From the NCBI GenBank assembly GCA_004553545.1, contig SFLD01000029.1:1-46675 (forward strand): a stretch of DNA of 46,675 bases, written 5' to 3'. The translations under genes were made by a program, and so were the position numbers. Under the pieces are notes generated by a model, which was given only the letters and a program-made list of their open reading frames with translations, had not been told where the DNA came from and ran no database searches. This document shows, in pieces, positions 15,751 through 24,499 of the stretch. Origin of the DNA: Clostridiales bacterium. Its GTDB lineage: Bacteria; Bacillota; Clostridia; Oscillospirales; Oscillospiraceae. The first letter of the stretch is position 1. Every line of letters begins with the position of its first letter.

Positions 15751-17811
15751 TCAGGGCAGGAGGGTATTCTCCCCCTGGATGGGGGTGTCGATCTCCGGGG
15801 CGCTGAACCAGGAGTTCAGGATGGCCACGGCGGCGGGGGTGATGTTGGCGCCGGCGCCGGCCTGCTCCACCACGATGGCCACGGCGATCTCCGGGTCCTC
15901 ATAGGGGCCGAAGCAGACGAAGATGCCGTTGTTCTCGGCCTCGCCGCCCATTTGGGCGGTGCCGGTCTTGGCGCCCGCCGTCACCACGCAGTCCTTGAAG
16001 TAGCCGGAGAGGGAACCGGTGGTGTAGCCCAGCATGCCCTTTTTGATGGCGTCCAGGTAGCTGGGGTCGATGTCGATGGTGTTGAGGGGCGTGCTGTCCC
16101 CCAGGGCCAGGACCTCTCCGCCGTCGGCGGAGCGGACCTCTTTCAGAAGGTGGGCGGGGCAGTGCTGCCCGCCGGAGACCAGGGTGGCCAGGGCGTTGGC
16201 CAGCTGGATGGGGGAGTAGAGCTGGTTGGCCTGGCCGAAGGCCGCCCAGGGGGCCAGGTCCTGCCCCTCGGGCTGGGAGGGCAGGGACCCGGCGGCGTCG
16301 CCGATCTCGATGCCCGTCTTGCTGCCGAGACCAAAGGCGGAGTAGTAGTCCCGCAGGGTGGTCATGCCCATGCGGTAGCCCATCTCCGCGAAGTAGTAGT
16401 TGCAGGAGCCGGTGATGGCGCTGGTGACGGTGACCTTGCCGTGGCCGCTGCGCTTCCAGCAGTTCAGGCCGCCGCCCCAGCTGGAGGGATAGGTCCAGTG
16501 GCCGCTGTCGAACAGGGCCTCGCTGAGCGTGGTGACTCCGCTGTCCAGGGCGGCGAAGGCCGTGATGGGCTTCAGGGTGGAGCCGGGGGGATAGGTGCCG
16601 TTGGTGGCCCGGTTCACGAGAGGCCGCCCCTCGCTGTCGGCGGAGAGGGTCTGGTAATCCTGGAAGTAGCGGGAGAGATCATAGTCCGGGTAGGAGGCCA
16701 GGGCCAGCACCTCCCCGGTGCCCACCTGGATCACGGCGGCAGCCCCGCCCCGGGTGATGCCGTCCTTGGCGGTCAGCCCCTCGATGACGGAGGCCAGGGC
16801 GTCCTCCACGTCCCGCTGGAAGCCCTCGTCGATGGTGAGGGACACGGTGCCGCCCGGCACCGGTTCCACGGAATACGTCTCGCCGGTGACCTTGCCCTGG
16901 TCGTTGAAGCTCACCACCCGGCGGCCGTTGGTGCCCCGGAGATAGCTCTCAAAGGCGCTCTCCGCCCCGAAAAGGCCGATGCTGTCGTTCATGGCGTAGC
17001 CCGCGTCCTTCAGCTCCTGGGTGTAGTCGCTGATGGCGCCGGTGACGCCCAGCACGTGGGGGGCCACATCCGTCTCCACCCGCCGGGCGGAGGAGGAGAG
17101 CACCCGGGCGCCCAGGTAGGCCCCGTCGTTGAGGATGCTGATGAGGTCGGAGGAGATGTCCTTCACCATGAGGTAGCTCTCGGCGCTCTCCGCGCGGATG
17201 GCCAGCTCATAGCGGACGGCCAGCACCTTCCGCGCGTCGGCGTCGCTCCAGTCCTCCGGGATCTCGAACTTGAGGCGCATCCGGGCGAAGAGCGCCTCCG
17301 CCGGGAGGCCGGAGCTCACCAGCAGCTCCTCCGTCACGTCATCCGTGGTGACGGAGGTGGAGAGGAGCTCCATGGGGCTCTGCAGGAAGCGGATGAAGCT
17401 GGCCTTGGTGGTCCGGCTGGCGTCGTCCAGGGTGTAGGAGAAGGGGGCGCTCTCCGTCAGAGGGAGGGTGTCCGTCCAGTCCAGCTTCTCCTCCTCGCAG
17501 AGCTCCACGAGACGGAGGATGGCGGCGTTCATGTCGTCGTCCTTGGAGAGGAGGGAGGAGTCAAAGCTCAGGTTGTAGATCTGGCGGTTGGAGACCAGCA
17601 CCTTGCCGTTCCGGTCCGTCAGGATGCCCCGGGAGGCCACCACCTTCTCGGACTTCGTGATGGAGCGCTGGGACTGCTCCTGGTACTCGTCGTAGTGGAC
17701 CACCTGGGCGTTGTAGAGGAGGCCCACATAGCAGAAGAGCACCGCGAAGAGGAAGCCCGCCAGCACATAGAGCCGGGAGGGTTTATGGGGGGCAGAGGGT
17801 TCCATACGCAT
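15751..17811 (-). CDS. mrdA: Penicillin-binding protein 2 (class B transpeptidase)
   Basis: A 686-residue septal/elongation transpeptidase that cross-links peptidoglycan. The start MRMEP at 17811 follows AAAGGAG. A cytoplasmic tail and one transmembrane anchor (about 14-36, YVLAGFLFAVLFCYVGLLY) precede the PBP dimerisation domain (ASRGILTDRNGKVL near 60). The penicillin-binding domain has the catalytic STLK (about 411), SCN (about 470, in TGSCNYYFAE) and KTG (about 614, in GAKTGTAQ). Its place after mreC and mreD makes it the rod-complex PBP2 rather than the division PBP3; this is inferred from context. Confidence 0.92.
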   Translation of the reverse strand: MRMEPSAPHKPSRLYVLAGFLFAVLFCYVGLLYNAQVVHYDEYQEQSQRSITKSEKVVASRGILTDRNGKVLVSNRQIYNLSFDSSLLSKDDDMNAAILRLVELCEEEKLDWTDTLPLTESAPFSYTLDDASRTTKASFIRFLQSPMELLSTSVTTDDVTEELLVSSGLPAEALFARMRLKFEIPEDWSDADARKVLAVRYELAIRAESAESYLMVKDISSDLISILNDGAYLGARVLSSSARRVETDVAPHVLGVTGAISDYTQELKDAGYAMNDSIGLFGAESAFESYLRGTNGRRVVSFNDQGKVTGETYSVEPVPGGTVSLTIDEGFQRDVEDALASVIEGLTAKDGITRGGAAAVIQVGTGEVLALASYPDYDLSRYFQDYQTLSADSEGRPLVNRATNGTYPPGSTLKPITAFAALDSGVTTLSEALFDSGHWTYPSSWGGGLNCWKRSGHGKVTVTSAITGSCNYYFAEMGYRMGMTTLRDYYSAFGLGSKTGIEIGDAAGSLPSQPEGQDLAPWAAFGQANQLYSPIQLANALATLVSGGQHCPAHLLKEVRSADGGEVLALGDSTPLNTIDIDPSYLDAIKKGMLGYTTGSLSGYFKDCVVTAGAKTGTAQMGGEAENNGIFVCFGPYEDPEIAVAIVVEQAGAGANITPAAVAILNSWFSAPEIDTPIQGENTLLP

Positions 17812-17863
17812 GGCGGGGACTCCTTTCTTTCAAAATGACAGTTTGATCCGATCCCGCGCTCCC

Positions 17864-18382
17864 TCAGTCATCATAAAGATGCGTCTTCCCATGGAGGAAG
17901 CGCAGCAGCAGGTAGAGAAACGGCAGCGCCGGCAGGGTGATGAGGAATTCCTTCCCGGTCACGGTCATGGCGGTGACGAAGGCCCCGTGGCCGGTGGCGG
18001 CCAGAGCTCCCGCGTGGAGGAGCCCTGTGACAAGATAGCTGAGGGCCGAGGCCGCCAGGGCGCTCAGAAGGTTGGAGGAGAGCCAGCCCCGGGTCAGAAG
18101 CCCCGCCAGCATGGCGGCCAGGGGGAAAGCAATGGTATAGAAGCAGGGGATGCCCCCCGGCAGGGCCAGGTCGCAGGCGGCCCCCAGGCACAGGGCGTAC
18201 ACCGCCCCGCAGGGCACAGCCCCCTCCCAGACTGCCACCATGGCGGCAAGGGCCGGGTAGAGGAAGGGCATCACGCCCCAGAGGTCCAGCCGCTGCAGGA
18301 TGAGGCCCTGCACCAGGCAGACCAGAAGCCCCGCCGCGCCGTACAGGCTCCAGCGGAAGATGAGTTCGGACCGGGCGACCAT
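17864..18382 (-). CDS. mreD: Rod shape-determining protein MreD
   Basis: A 172-residue membrane protein with about five hydrophobic helices (for example VCLVQGLILQRLDLWGVMPFL and AMLAGLLTRGW). Size, topology and position between mreC and PBP2 match MreD, an accessory subunit of the elongation machinery; sequence conservation in the family is low, so context carries much of the call. The start at 18382 follows GGAGGGGCC, 21 bases after the mreC stop. Confidence 0.88.
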   Translation of the reverse strand: MVARSELIFRWSLYGAAGLLVCLVQGLILQRLDLWGVMPFLYPALAAMVAVWEGAVPCGAVYALCLGAACDLALPGGIPCFYTIAFPLAAMLAGLLTRGWLSSNLLSALAASALSYLVTGLLHAGALAATGHGAFVTAMTVTGKEFLITLPALPFLYLLLRFLHGKTHLYDD

Positions 18383-18403
18383 GGCCCCTCCTTTCCCGTG
18401 GGA

Positions 18404-19246
18404 TCAGTCCACGATGGTAAAGTCCTTGACAACGAAGACCTGGCTCAGCGACTCCAGCTCCGCCGCGGGCTCCACCACGGCGTAGGACGCCGCGCCGGAG
18501 TCGTCGGTCCGGACCTCCCGGACGGAGCCGATGGTGAGGTCCGCCGGGTAGTAGCCGCCGAGGCCCGAGGTCAGCACCAGGTCCCCCGGCAGCAGCTGGC
18601 TCCCCTCGTTGGGGAGGTAGCTGAGCTCCAAAAGCCCCTCCGACATCAGGGTGAAGTCCCCCTGGGCGAGGCCTACGTCCCCGGTGCGGAAGACCTTGGC
18701 CCCCAGGGAGCTGTCCGTATCGATGAGGGTCAGGACGGTGCACCAGTTGTAGCCCGCCTCGCTGACCACGCCCACCAGCTCATAGCGCTCGGTGATGACG
18801 CAGTCCCCCACGGCGATGCCGTAGTCCGTGCCGTGGTTCAGGGTCAGGGAGGAGGTCCAGTTGGACCGGTCGCGGTTCAGCACCCGGGCGGACTCTAAGT
18901 CAAAGCTCCGGTGCTTCTCCCGCAGGCCCAGCATCTCCCGGTAGCGCGCGTTCTCGTCGAGAGCCGTCTGGGCGTCCCGGACGTCCTCCTTCATCTCCGC
19001 GATCTGGCGCTTGAGCTCTTCATTCTCGGCCCGGAGGGCCTTGTTGTCCGCGAAGTAGTCCTGCTTCTCGTTGTACCAGTCCGCCACGCTCTGGGCGGCG
19101 GAGCGGAAGGGGGACGTGATGACCCCCACGATGTTCCCCAGGGGGGACGCCGTGCTGCTGACGACGCTCATCACCGCCAGCGTCACCGCCACCACCGCAA
19201 TGGCCAGCAGCACCCAGAGGCCGTGTTTTTCCAAAAAGTGCTTCAT
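18404..19246 (-). CDS. mreC: Cell shape-determining protein MreC
   Basis: A 280-residue bitopic membrane protein. There is a transmembrane helix at about 10-30 (GLWVLLAIAVVAVTLAVMSVV), a coiled coil at about 65-105 (KALRAENEELKRQIAEMKEDV), then the beta-rich periplasmic/extracytoplasmic domain with YNWCTVLTLIDTDSSLGAKV and VLTSGLGGYYPADLTIGSV, typical of MreC. It links the cytoplasmic filament to cell-wall enzymes. The start at 19246 follows GGGAGG. mreB, the usual upstream neighbour, is absent here. Confidence 0.94.
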   Translation of the reverse strand: MKHFLEKHGLWVLLAIAVVAVTLAVMSVVSSTASPLGNIVGVITSPFRSAAQSVADWYNEKQDYFADNKALRAENEELKRQIAEMKEDVRDAQTALDENARYREMLGLREKHRSFDLESARVLNRDRSNWTSSLTLNHGTDYGIAVGDCVITERYELVGVVSEAGYNWCTVLTLIDTDSSLGAKVFRTGDVGLAQGDFTLMSEGLLELSYLPNEGSQLLPGDLVLTSGLGGYYPADLTIGSVREVRTDDSGAASYAVVEPAAELESLSQVFVVKDFTIVD

Positions 19247-19261
19247 TGCATGCCTCCCGCT

Positions 19262-19322
19262 GAGAATTGAGAAAAACGAAAAATGATAATTGAGAATGGA
19301 TAATTGACAATTGAGAATTGAC
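19262..19322 (+). repeat. Solo AT-rich heptad tract
   Basis: A tract of degenerate heptads (AATTGAG, AATGGAT, AATTGAC) between mreC and maf. The same tract opens composite copies B (14533-14578), D (20385-20433) and F (43049-43093). Here it stands alone without the hairpin modules. Confidence 0.7.
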
Positions 19323-19338
19323 GGATCTTTGCGGGGCG

Positions 19339-19914
19339 TCAGAGGACGTGGATGCCGAACTCCTCCAGCATTTCCGCCAGGAGCGGGATGGGCAGGCCCA
19401 CCACGTTGGAGTAGTCTCCCCGGATGCCCGCCACCAGCACGGCCCCCAGGCCCTGGATGCCGTAGGCCCCGGCCTTGTCCATGGGCTCGCCGCTTGCGAT
19501 GTAGCGCCGCAGCCGCTCCTGGGAAGCCGGGAGGAAACGGACGAAGGTCTCCTCGCTGCGGGTCAGGAGGGTCTCCCCCCGGCCCACGGTGACGCCGGTG
19601 CAGACGCTGTGCTCCCGGCCCTGAAGGGCCGTCAGCATCCGCAGGGCGTCCGCCTCGTCTCGGGGTTTTCCCAGGCGGGTGCCGTCCAGGAAGACCATGG
19701 TGTCCGCCGTGACGAAGACCTCGTCCGGTCCGCAGAGGCCCTGGGCCCCGGCGGCCTTCTCCCGGGAGATATACTCCACCGTCGCCCGGGGGCTGAGGCC
19801 CTGGGGCACCCGCTCCTCCACCCGGGGGACGCGGATCTCGAAATCAGTGACTCCCATCTGCCGCAGCAGCTCCTGCCGCCGGGGGGACTGGGAGCAGAGG
19901 ACCAGCTTTGCCAT
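19339..19914 (-). CDS. maf: Maf-family nucleoside triphosphate pyrophosphatase
   Basis: A 191-residue Maf/HAM1-type pyrophosphatase that hydrolyses dTTP/UTP or modified nucleotides to monophosphates. The N-terminus has the signature LCSQSPRRQELLRQMG, followed by EERVPQG, the ADTMVFLDG strand with the metal-binding Asp and KPRDEADALRMLTALQGR. I prefer the ATG at 19914, which has TGAGGTGG a few bases upstream; a GTG at 19923 would add three residues. It lies 10 bases after dut and is followed, past an AT-rich tract, by mreC. Confidence 0.92.
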   Translation of the reverse strand: MAKLVLCSQSPRRQELLRQMGVTDFEIRVPRVEERVPQGLSPRATVEYISREKAAGAQGLCGPDEVFVTADTMVFLDGTRLGKPRDEADALRMLTALQGREHSVCTGVTVGRGETLLTRSEETFVRFLPASQERLRRYIASGEPMDKAGAYGIQGLGAVLVAGIRGDYSNVVGLPIPLLAEMLEEFGIHVL

Positions 19915-19924
19915 GGCGTCCACC

Positions 19925-20356
19925 TCAGATCCCGGTGGAGCCGAAGCCGCCCCGGTCCGGGCCGCCCAGGGTCTCCACCTTCAGGAATTGCAGGGCGGGC
20001 TGGTTCTCGACAATGCGGAACTGGCAGATCCGGGCGCCCTTGGGGATGGTCACGTCCCTCGTGGCGTAGACGGGCATCCGCCACTGGTCGCCGTCGCCCC
20101 GGTAGCTGTAGTCCACCACGCCCACAGAGTTGGTCTGCAGGATGCCGAAGTTCTTGAAGGTGGAGCTCCGGGGGGCCAGATGGGCTTCATAGCCCTCCGG
20201 CAGGGCAATGGCCACGCCCAGGGGGATGAGCTGAAAATCCCCGGTGTGCAGGGTCACTTCCTCCGCCGCAGAGAGGTCGATCCAGTCGGATTTCCCCGCC
20301 ACATAGCAGAGCTCTTCCATGTCGTCTGAAAAATATTTTACCTTGATCGTTTCCAT
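19925..20356 (-). CDS. dut: Deoxyuridine 5'-triphosphate nucleotidohydrolase
   Basis: A 143-residue trimeric dUTPase that hydrolyses dUTP to dUMP and pyrophosphate, keeping uracil out of DNA. Conserved motifs are seen in order: LIPLGVAIALPEGYEAHLAPRSS (motifs 1-2), NSVGVVDYSYRGD with the catalytic Asp (motif 3), GARICQFRIV (motif 4) and the C-terminal RGGFGSTG (motif 5). The ATG at 20356 has only a weak GAGG site. It is the first gene of the dut-maf-mreCD-PBP2 run, and its upstream side is the repeat block. Confidence 0.95.
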   Translation of the reverse strand: METIKVKYFSDDMEELCYVAGKSDWIDLSAAEEVTLHTGDFQLIPLGVAIALPEGYEAHLAPRSSTFKNFGILQTNSVGVVDYSYRGDGDQWRMPVYATRDVTIPKGARICQFRIVENQPALQFLKVETLGGPDRGGFGSTGI

Positions 20357-20761
20357 GATAAACCTCGTATGGATGATGATTGGGAATGGAGAATGGAGAA
20401 TTGATAATTGAGAATGGAGAATTAAGAGTGGAGGATTGGTTTGCGGGTTTTGCGGAAAGGGATCTGTTTTTCCGGGGTCGATGGAGGCTGCAGTCGAATC
20501 GGTAGGGGCGGGGCTCTGTCCCCGCCCGGTGGGGGGTAGATGGAGGTTTTGTAGGGGCCGACCGATGTGTCGGCCCGGACACGGTCCTACACGGGGCGGG
20601 GAGGCGTTCCGGAACCAACGGGGACCGGTGTGAAAACGGACCTTGCCAGCGGGGCGGGACGGAGCCCGCCCCCTACCGGAGGGAGCGGAGGTGCTTGCGG
20701 CGGGGTGTGGTCACCCCGCCCTACGGGTGCAACGCTGGTGGTGCCTAGCAGCGGGCCGATG

Positions 20762-20820
20762 TACCTAAGGCGTGGCTTCCGCCGACCAAATTTCGTGCCG
20801 AAATTTGGGGCGTCAGTCAT
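20762..20820 (+). repeat. Small palindromic module, copy D1
   Basis: Lies exactly in the loop of a GTAG-type hairpin: GGGCCGATG (20753-20761) on the left, CATCGGCCCCTAC (20824-20836) on the right. The uninterrupted hairpin is seen in copy B at 14951-14976. The core palindrome is CCAAATTTCG TGC CGAAATTTGG. Confidence 0.88.
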
Positions 20821-21624
20821 AGGCATCGGCCCCTACGCCCTGCGGGGGACGAGGGACGGGGGACGGCACGCCGGGGTCGTCGTGCCCTACGGGTGGTTGC
20901 GGAGAGCCGCCGCGATTGCCCTGGGTAGCGGCGCACAGCGGAGCGTTTGCGCCAGAGGTCGCGAGGAAATAGGCGGGAAACGGAGCAGAAATCACCCCCG
21001 AAGGGGGCATCAACGCCGGACAATCCCTCAGTCAGCCTGCGGCTGACAGTTCCCTTTGCACAAGGGAGCCTTAGGGGACGGGGGATGCGGATTGCCGCGT
21101 CGCTTCGCTCCTCGCAATGACAGTCCTGATCATTCCGAGGAGGCCCAACGGGCCGACGTGGGAATCCGTCCTTTTTTACGATGGACGGGGGTTCGGGCCG
21201 CCGTACGAAAGACGAGGGGAACGGCACGCCGAGGTCGTCGGCCCCTACGGAAAGGAGAGAAAGCCCAATCAACCACCCAAGCCAGCCGGCGCGCAGCGAA
21301 GCGTTCGCGCCCGCGTGGGCGAGGGATGGGCGGGAATCGGCGCAAAGGCCATCCCAAAAGGGGGACCGCCTCCGCGACTGCCGGTGCAGCGCTTAGCGAA
21401 GCGGAAAGCGCGGGGATAGCCGCTGGTCAAATTCAGTCTTTGCCCGACAAGTGAGTTGTTCAGCACGGGGTACAGGGTTCGGAGGTTTCAGCAAGGCCCC
21501 GCCCGTGCTTGCGCTGACGTTACCTCAACTGAGCAGAACAGTTTAGCGCCGCGTCCCGCTGCGCGGCAGGGCGCTCCGCGCCCGTAACTGCGCAGCGAAA
21601 AGCGTTTTTTCTTTTGACGGCTCC

Positions 21625-21668
21625 ATCGCCGTTTTCTTTTTGCCGCCTGCAAAAAGAAAATGGGGGTG
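21625..21668. repeat. Long T/A-arm hairpin, copy D
   Basis: Arms with CGCCGTTTTCTTTTTG and CAAAAAGAAAATGGGGG, preceded by the same TTTTTTCTTTTGACGG as in copies B and E. Confidence 0.82.
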
Positions 21669-21725
21669 GAAAGCTGCCGGGCTTCCCCGGCACCCCCGGT
21701 CGGTCGACCGGTTTACGGCACGCCG

Positions 21726-21783
21726 TACCTAGGGCATGGCCTCCGCCGACCAAATTTCGTCCCGAAATTTGGGGCGTCGGTCA
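21726..21783 (+). repeat. Small palindromic module, copy D2
   Basis: Splits the hairpin CGGCACGCCG (21716-21725) / GTCGTCGTGCCCTACGG (21785-21801), which is intact in copy F at 44274-44302. Confidence 0.87.
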
Positions 21784-22022
21784 AGTCGTCGTGCCCTACG
21801 GCCGACAGCTCCTGTTGCGGTGCCCAAAATTCTTTGCTCGCATGCGCTCACAGAATTTTGACCGCTGCCACTCCTTTTTGCTCGCTTCTTCCGCCACTGG
21901 CGGCGCTCGCAAACGTCCCCCTTTGCACAAGGGAGCCTTGAGAGACGGAAGCACCGCAGGCGGTGCACCAAGTACGGACCGTAATATTGCGAGAAGATTC
22001 TACGAAAAGGAATCGAAATCCC

Positions 22023-24134
22023 TCACTCTACACCACGGTCCCAGAGGCCTCGGGTGAATTTTTTGGGCGGCTGGGCGTCGGTCTGATAGGCGTGGAGGAT
22101 TTGCGCGGCTTCCTCCGCCGTCTCGGTGGTGAAGCGGAGGCGGGCAGCGGAGAGACCCATTCTCTTCCAGTCCTGCCGGTCGGCGAGCCACAGGGGAAGG
22201 CTGTTCTGCAGCTCGCTGCGGTGGCCCCAGACCCCCAGGATGGGGAAGCTGGCCCCGGTGCGGTCGGTGAGGACGTGGCCCTCCCGGCAGGGGGCCTTTT
22301 CGGGGACGGCGGGGCCCTGGGTATCCAGGCGGCAGCCCTTTCCGTTCTGCACCAGGCAGTTCTCCGTGACCATCAGCGGCAGGCGGCCGTAGACGATGGC
22401 CTCCGCCGGGAGGGGTAGCCGCAGGGACCGGACCTGCGCCCCCTTCAGCTCGAAGGAGAGGCAGCAGGAGGCGAGACCCTCGCTTTGCAGGAAGGCCAGG
22501 GACCGGGAGTTGAAGGCGTTGAGGCCGTAATCCCCCCGGAGGGTGAGATCCATCCCCCGGACCAGGGGAAAATGCCCCAGATTCCCCAAAAGCAGGGCGG
22601 AAACGCCCGCCTTTTCGGCAATTTTCAGAAGCTCCCGGAGCTTCCCCTCGTCCCGGTCCCGCCAGATGCGGGGCAGGATGGCCTGCCACTCGCCGGGGAA
22701 GGCCGGGAGGGTCCCCATCTCCGCCAGTTCCTCCAGCGGGAGGGCGATGGCGGCGGGGGAGAGGGCCAGCAGCTCCGGCGAGAGCTGCCGCCGGGAATGG
22801 AGCGTCACGGTGAGGGCCGGGGGACCGGGGTTCCGGCCCTCGTCGGAGATTTGCTTCCCATAGGGCAGCTCCCGGCGCGGCGGCGGGGCGCAGCGCTCCT
22901 CCGTCAGGGCGGTCAGGGCCTGGCGGCGAAGCTCGTTGACGGCGCTGGCCGGGAGGGACAGGCCCTCCGCCACCTGGACGGTGACGCCCTCGCAGCGGTA
23001 GGCGGTGCCGCCGGTCTTCCGGAGCCGGGCTTCCAGCTCCTCCGCCGTGAGGGGGCGGGTGCGGGCGCTCTCCGGGATGGGTCCCGTGACGGTGACCGTG
23101 TGGCCGTCGGCGTCCCGGGCCGTGAGGGTGCAGGGCTCCCCGGCGGAGACGCTGCCGGTGAAGGTCACCGGGACCGTCCGGGCGCTGTCCTTCTCATAGA
23201 CGGACCGGGCCTGGGCGAAGAGCTCTTTGGGCTCCGGGGCGTTCTCCGGCCGGGAGCCGAAGATCTTCGGGCCCCGGCGGCCCTGCCAGTAGGCGTCCGT
23301 GAAGCCCTGGCGGGAGAAGGCGGCCTCGAGAGCTTTCTCTTCCTCCGGCGTGGGGCGGCGGTTTTCCTGTAAGAGCCGGGCGTAGATGCCCGTCACCACG
23401 GCCACGTACTCCGGCCGCTTCATCCGGCCCTCCAGCTTCAGGCAGGCAACGCCCATGTCCTGGGCGCGCCGCAGTTCCCCCGCAAGGCAGCTGTCCTTCA
23501 GCGACAGGGGACGGCCCCCCTTGGCGGGGGCGTCCAGGCCGTAGGGCAGGCGGCAGGGCTGGGCGCAGGCCCCCCGGCTGCCGCTGCGGCCGCCGATGAG
23601 GGCGCTCAAGTAGCACTGGCCGGAGTAGCACATGCAGAGGGCCCCGTGGGCGAAGATCTCGACCTCGGCGGGGCAGTTCCGGCAGATGGCCTCGGTGTCC
23701 CTGGCGGAGCACTCCCGGGCGATGACCACCCGCTCGCAGCCGAGCTTCGCGGCCTCGCAGGCGCCGCCGGAGGTGAAAAGGCTCATCTGGGTGCTGGCGT
23801 GGAGGGGGAGGTCCGGCAGGGCCTCGCGCAGGAGGGCGAAGAGGCCCCAGTCCTGGACCAGCACCGCGTCCACCCCCAGGCGGGAGGCCAGGCGGGCGGT
23901 TGCCAGGGCCTCCGGCAGCTCCCGGTCACTGAGGAGGGTGTTGAGGGTCAGGAAGACCCGGACGCCCCGCTCATGGCAGTAGCGGAGGGCGGCGGCAAAG
24001 TCCTCCTCCGAGAAGTTTTTGGCGCTGCGGCGGGCGTTGAAGCTGCCCATGCCGAGATACACCGCGTCCGCCCCGGACTGCACGGCGGCCCGCAGGGCCT
24101 CCGGAGACCCGGCGGGGGAGAGGAGCTCCGTCAT
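22023..24134 (-). CDS. U32 peptidase-family protein (RlhA/TrhP-like)
   Basis: A 703-residue member of peptidase family U32. Relatives RlhA and TrhP hydroxylate rRNA or tRNA rather than cut proteins. The N-terminal domain starts ELLSPAGSPEALRAAVQSGADAVYLG (residues 3-28). The U32 signature is near 160-195: EIFAHGALCMCYSGQCYLSAL with GSRGACAQPCR, supplying Cys residues that may hold an iron-sulfur cluster. The long C-terminal part resembles the DUF3656 region found in long U32 proteins. Its ATG overlaps the zapA stop by four bases, so they are coupled. I call it an RNA-modification enzyme by family only; substrate unknown. Confidence 0.9.
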   Translation of the reverse strand: MTELLSPAGSPEALRAAVQSGADAVYLGMGSFNARRSAKNFSEEDFAAALRYCHERGVRVFLTLNTLLSDRELPEALATARLASRLGVDAVLVQDWGLFALLREALPDLPLHASTQMSLFTSGGACEAAKLGCERVVIARECSARDTEAICRNCPAEVEIFAHGALCMCYSGQCYLSALIGGRSGSRGACAQPCRLPYGLDAPAKGGRPLSLKDSCLAGELRRAQDMGVACLKLEGRMKRPEYVAVVTGIYARLLQENRRPTPEEEKALEAAFSRQGFTDAYWQGRRGPKIFGSRPENAPEPKELFAQARSVYEKDSARTVPVTFTGSVSAGEPCTLTARDADGHTVTVTGPIPESARTRPLTAEELEARLRKTGGTAYRCEGVTVQVAEGLSLPASAVNELRRQALTALTEERCAPPPRRELPYGKQISDEGRNPGPPALTVTLHSRRQLSPELLALSPAAIALPLEELAEMGTLPAFPGEWQAILPRIWRDRDEGKLRELLKIAEKAGVSALLLGNLGHFPLVRGMDLTLRGDYGLNAFNSRSLAFLQSEGLASCCLSFELKGAQVRSLRLPLPAEAIVYGRLPLMVTENCLVQNGKGCRLDTQGPAVPEKAPCREGHVLTDRTGASFPILGVWGHRSELQNSLPLWLADRQDWKRMGLSAARLRFTTETAEEAAQILHAYQTDAQPPKKFTRGLWDRGVE

Positions 24135-24499
24135 CTGCCGTTGCCGCCGTTATTGTTCTGTCGGTTCTGGCCGTTGTTCCGGCTCTCCAGCCGCTGCTGC
24201 AGGCGGAAGACCTCCCGCTTCAGCTCGCTGGCCTCGGCCTGGGCCTTGGCGGCCTCGTCCAGATAGCCCTTGATCTGGCGGCGCAGCTGCTCCGCCGCGG
24301 CCTGCTCCTTGAAGAGCTCGTCCGCGATGTTGGCGGCGGTGAGGACGGCGGCGTCCGTCCGCCCCACCCGGGCGCCGGAGAGGACGGCCTCCATCTTCTC
24401 GCTGACGTAGCTGCCCACCCGCTGCATGTAGGAGGGGGCCTCCTCCGCCACGAAGGTGTAATCCTCCCCGCAGATGCTGACGACGACACGGTTTTCCAT
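24131..24499 (-). CDS. zapA: Cell division protein ZapA
   Basis: A 122-residue FtsZ-bundling protein. The N-terminal ZapA domain is clear (MENRVVVSICGEDYTFVAEE, then VGRTDAAVLTAANIADEL), followed by a long helix of coiled-coil type (about 60-107) and an Asn/Gln-rich tail (NNGQNRQNNNGGNGR). The start at 24499 follows AGGAGG. It is first in a two-gene unit with the U32 gene, which it overlaps. Confidence 0.93.
   Translation of the reverse strand: MENRVVVSICGEDYTFVAEEAPSYMQRVGSYVSEKMEAVLSGARVGRTDAAVLTAANIADELFKEQAAAEQLRRQIKGYLDEAAKAQAEASELKREVFRLQQRLESRNNGQNRQNNNGGNGR

Larger units (their letters stand above)
20374..21960 (+). repeat. Composite intergenic repeat, copy D (longest)
   Basis: Fills the 1.67 kb gap between dut and the U32 gene; no gene is visible in it. 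It has the heptad tract, GTAG-hairpins at 20502-20527 and 20551-20577, and CTAC-hairpins at 20651-20676 and 20699-20724. The next hairpin is split by the small module (20753-20836). Then follow a GGCACG hairpin (20866-20893), the AGGGAGCC double hairpin (about 21018-21072), a GGATTGCCGCG...GCAATGAC unit (21089-21121) and a CATTCCGAGG...GTGGGAATCC unit (21130-21165). The conserved roughly 250-base module is at about 21420-21620, with the long hairpin (21625-21668) and a second small module (21726-21783) after it. The final AGGGAGCC unit (21802-21935) is enlarged. Confidence 0.92.

Noticed and set aside
15481..17838. A plus-strand frame running from repeat copy B across PBP2
   Set aside because: It starts inside repeat sequence and continues antisense to PBP2. 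The similar MTAPPPFSF-type starts in other copies come from the shared long hairpin, not from a conserved protein.
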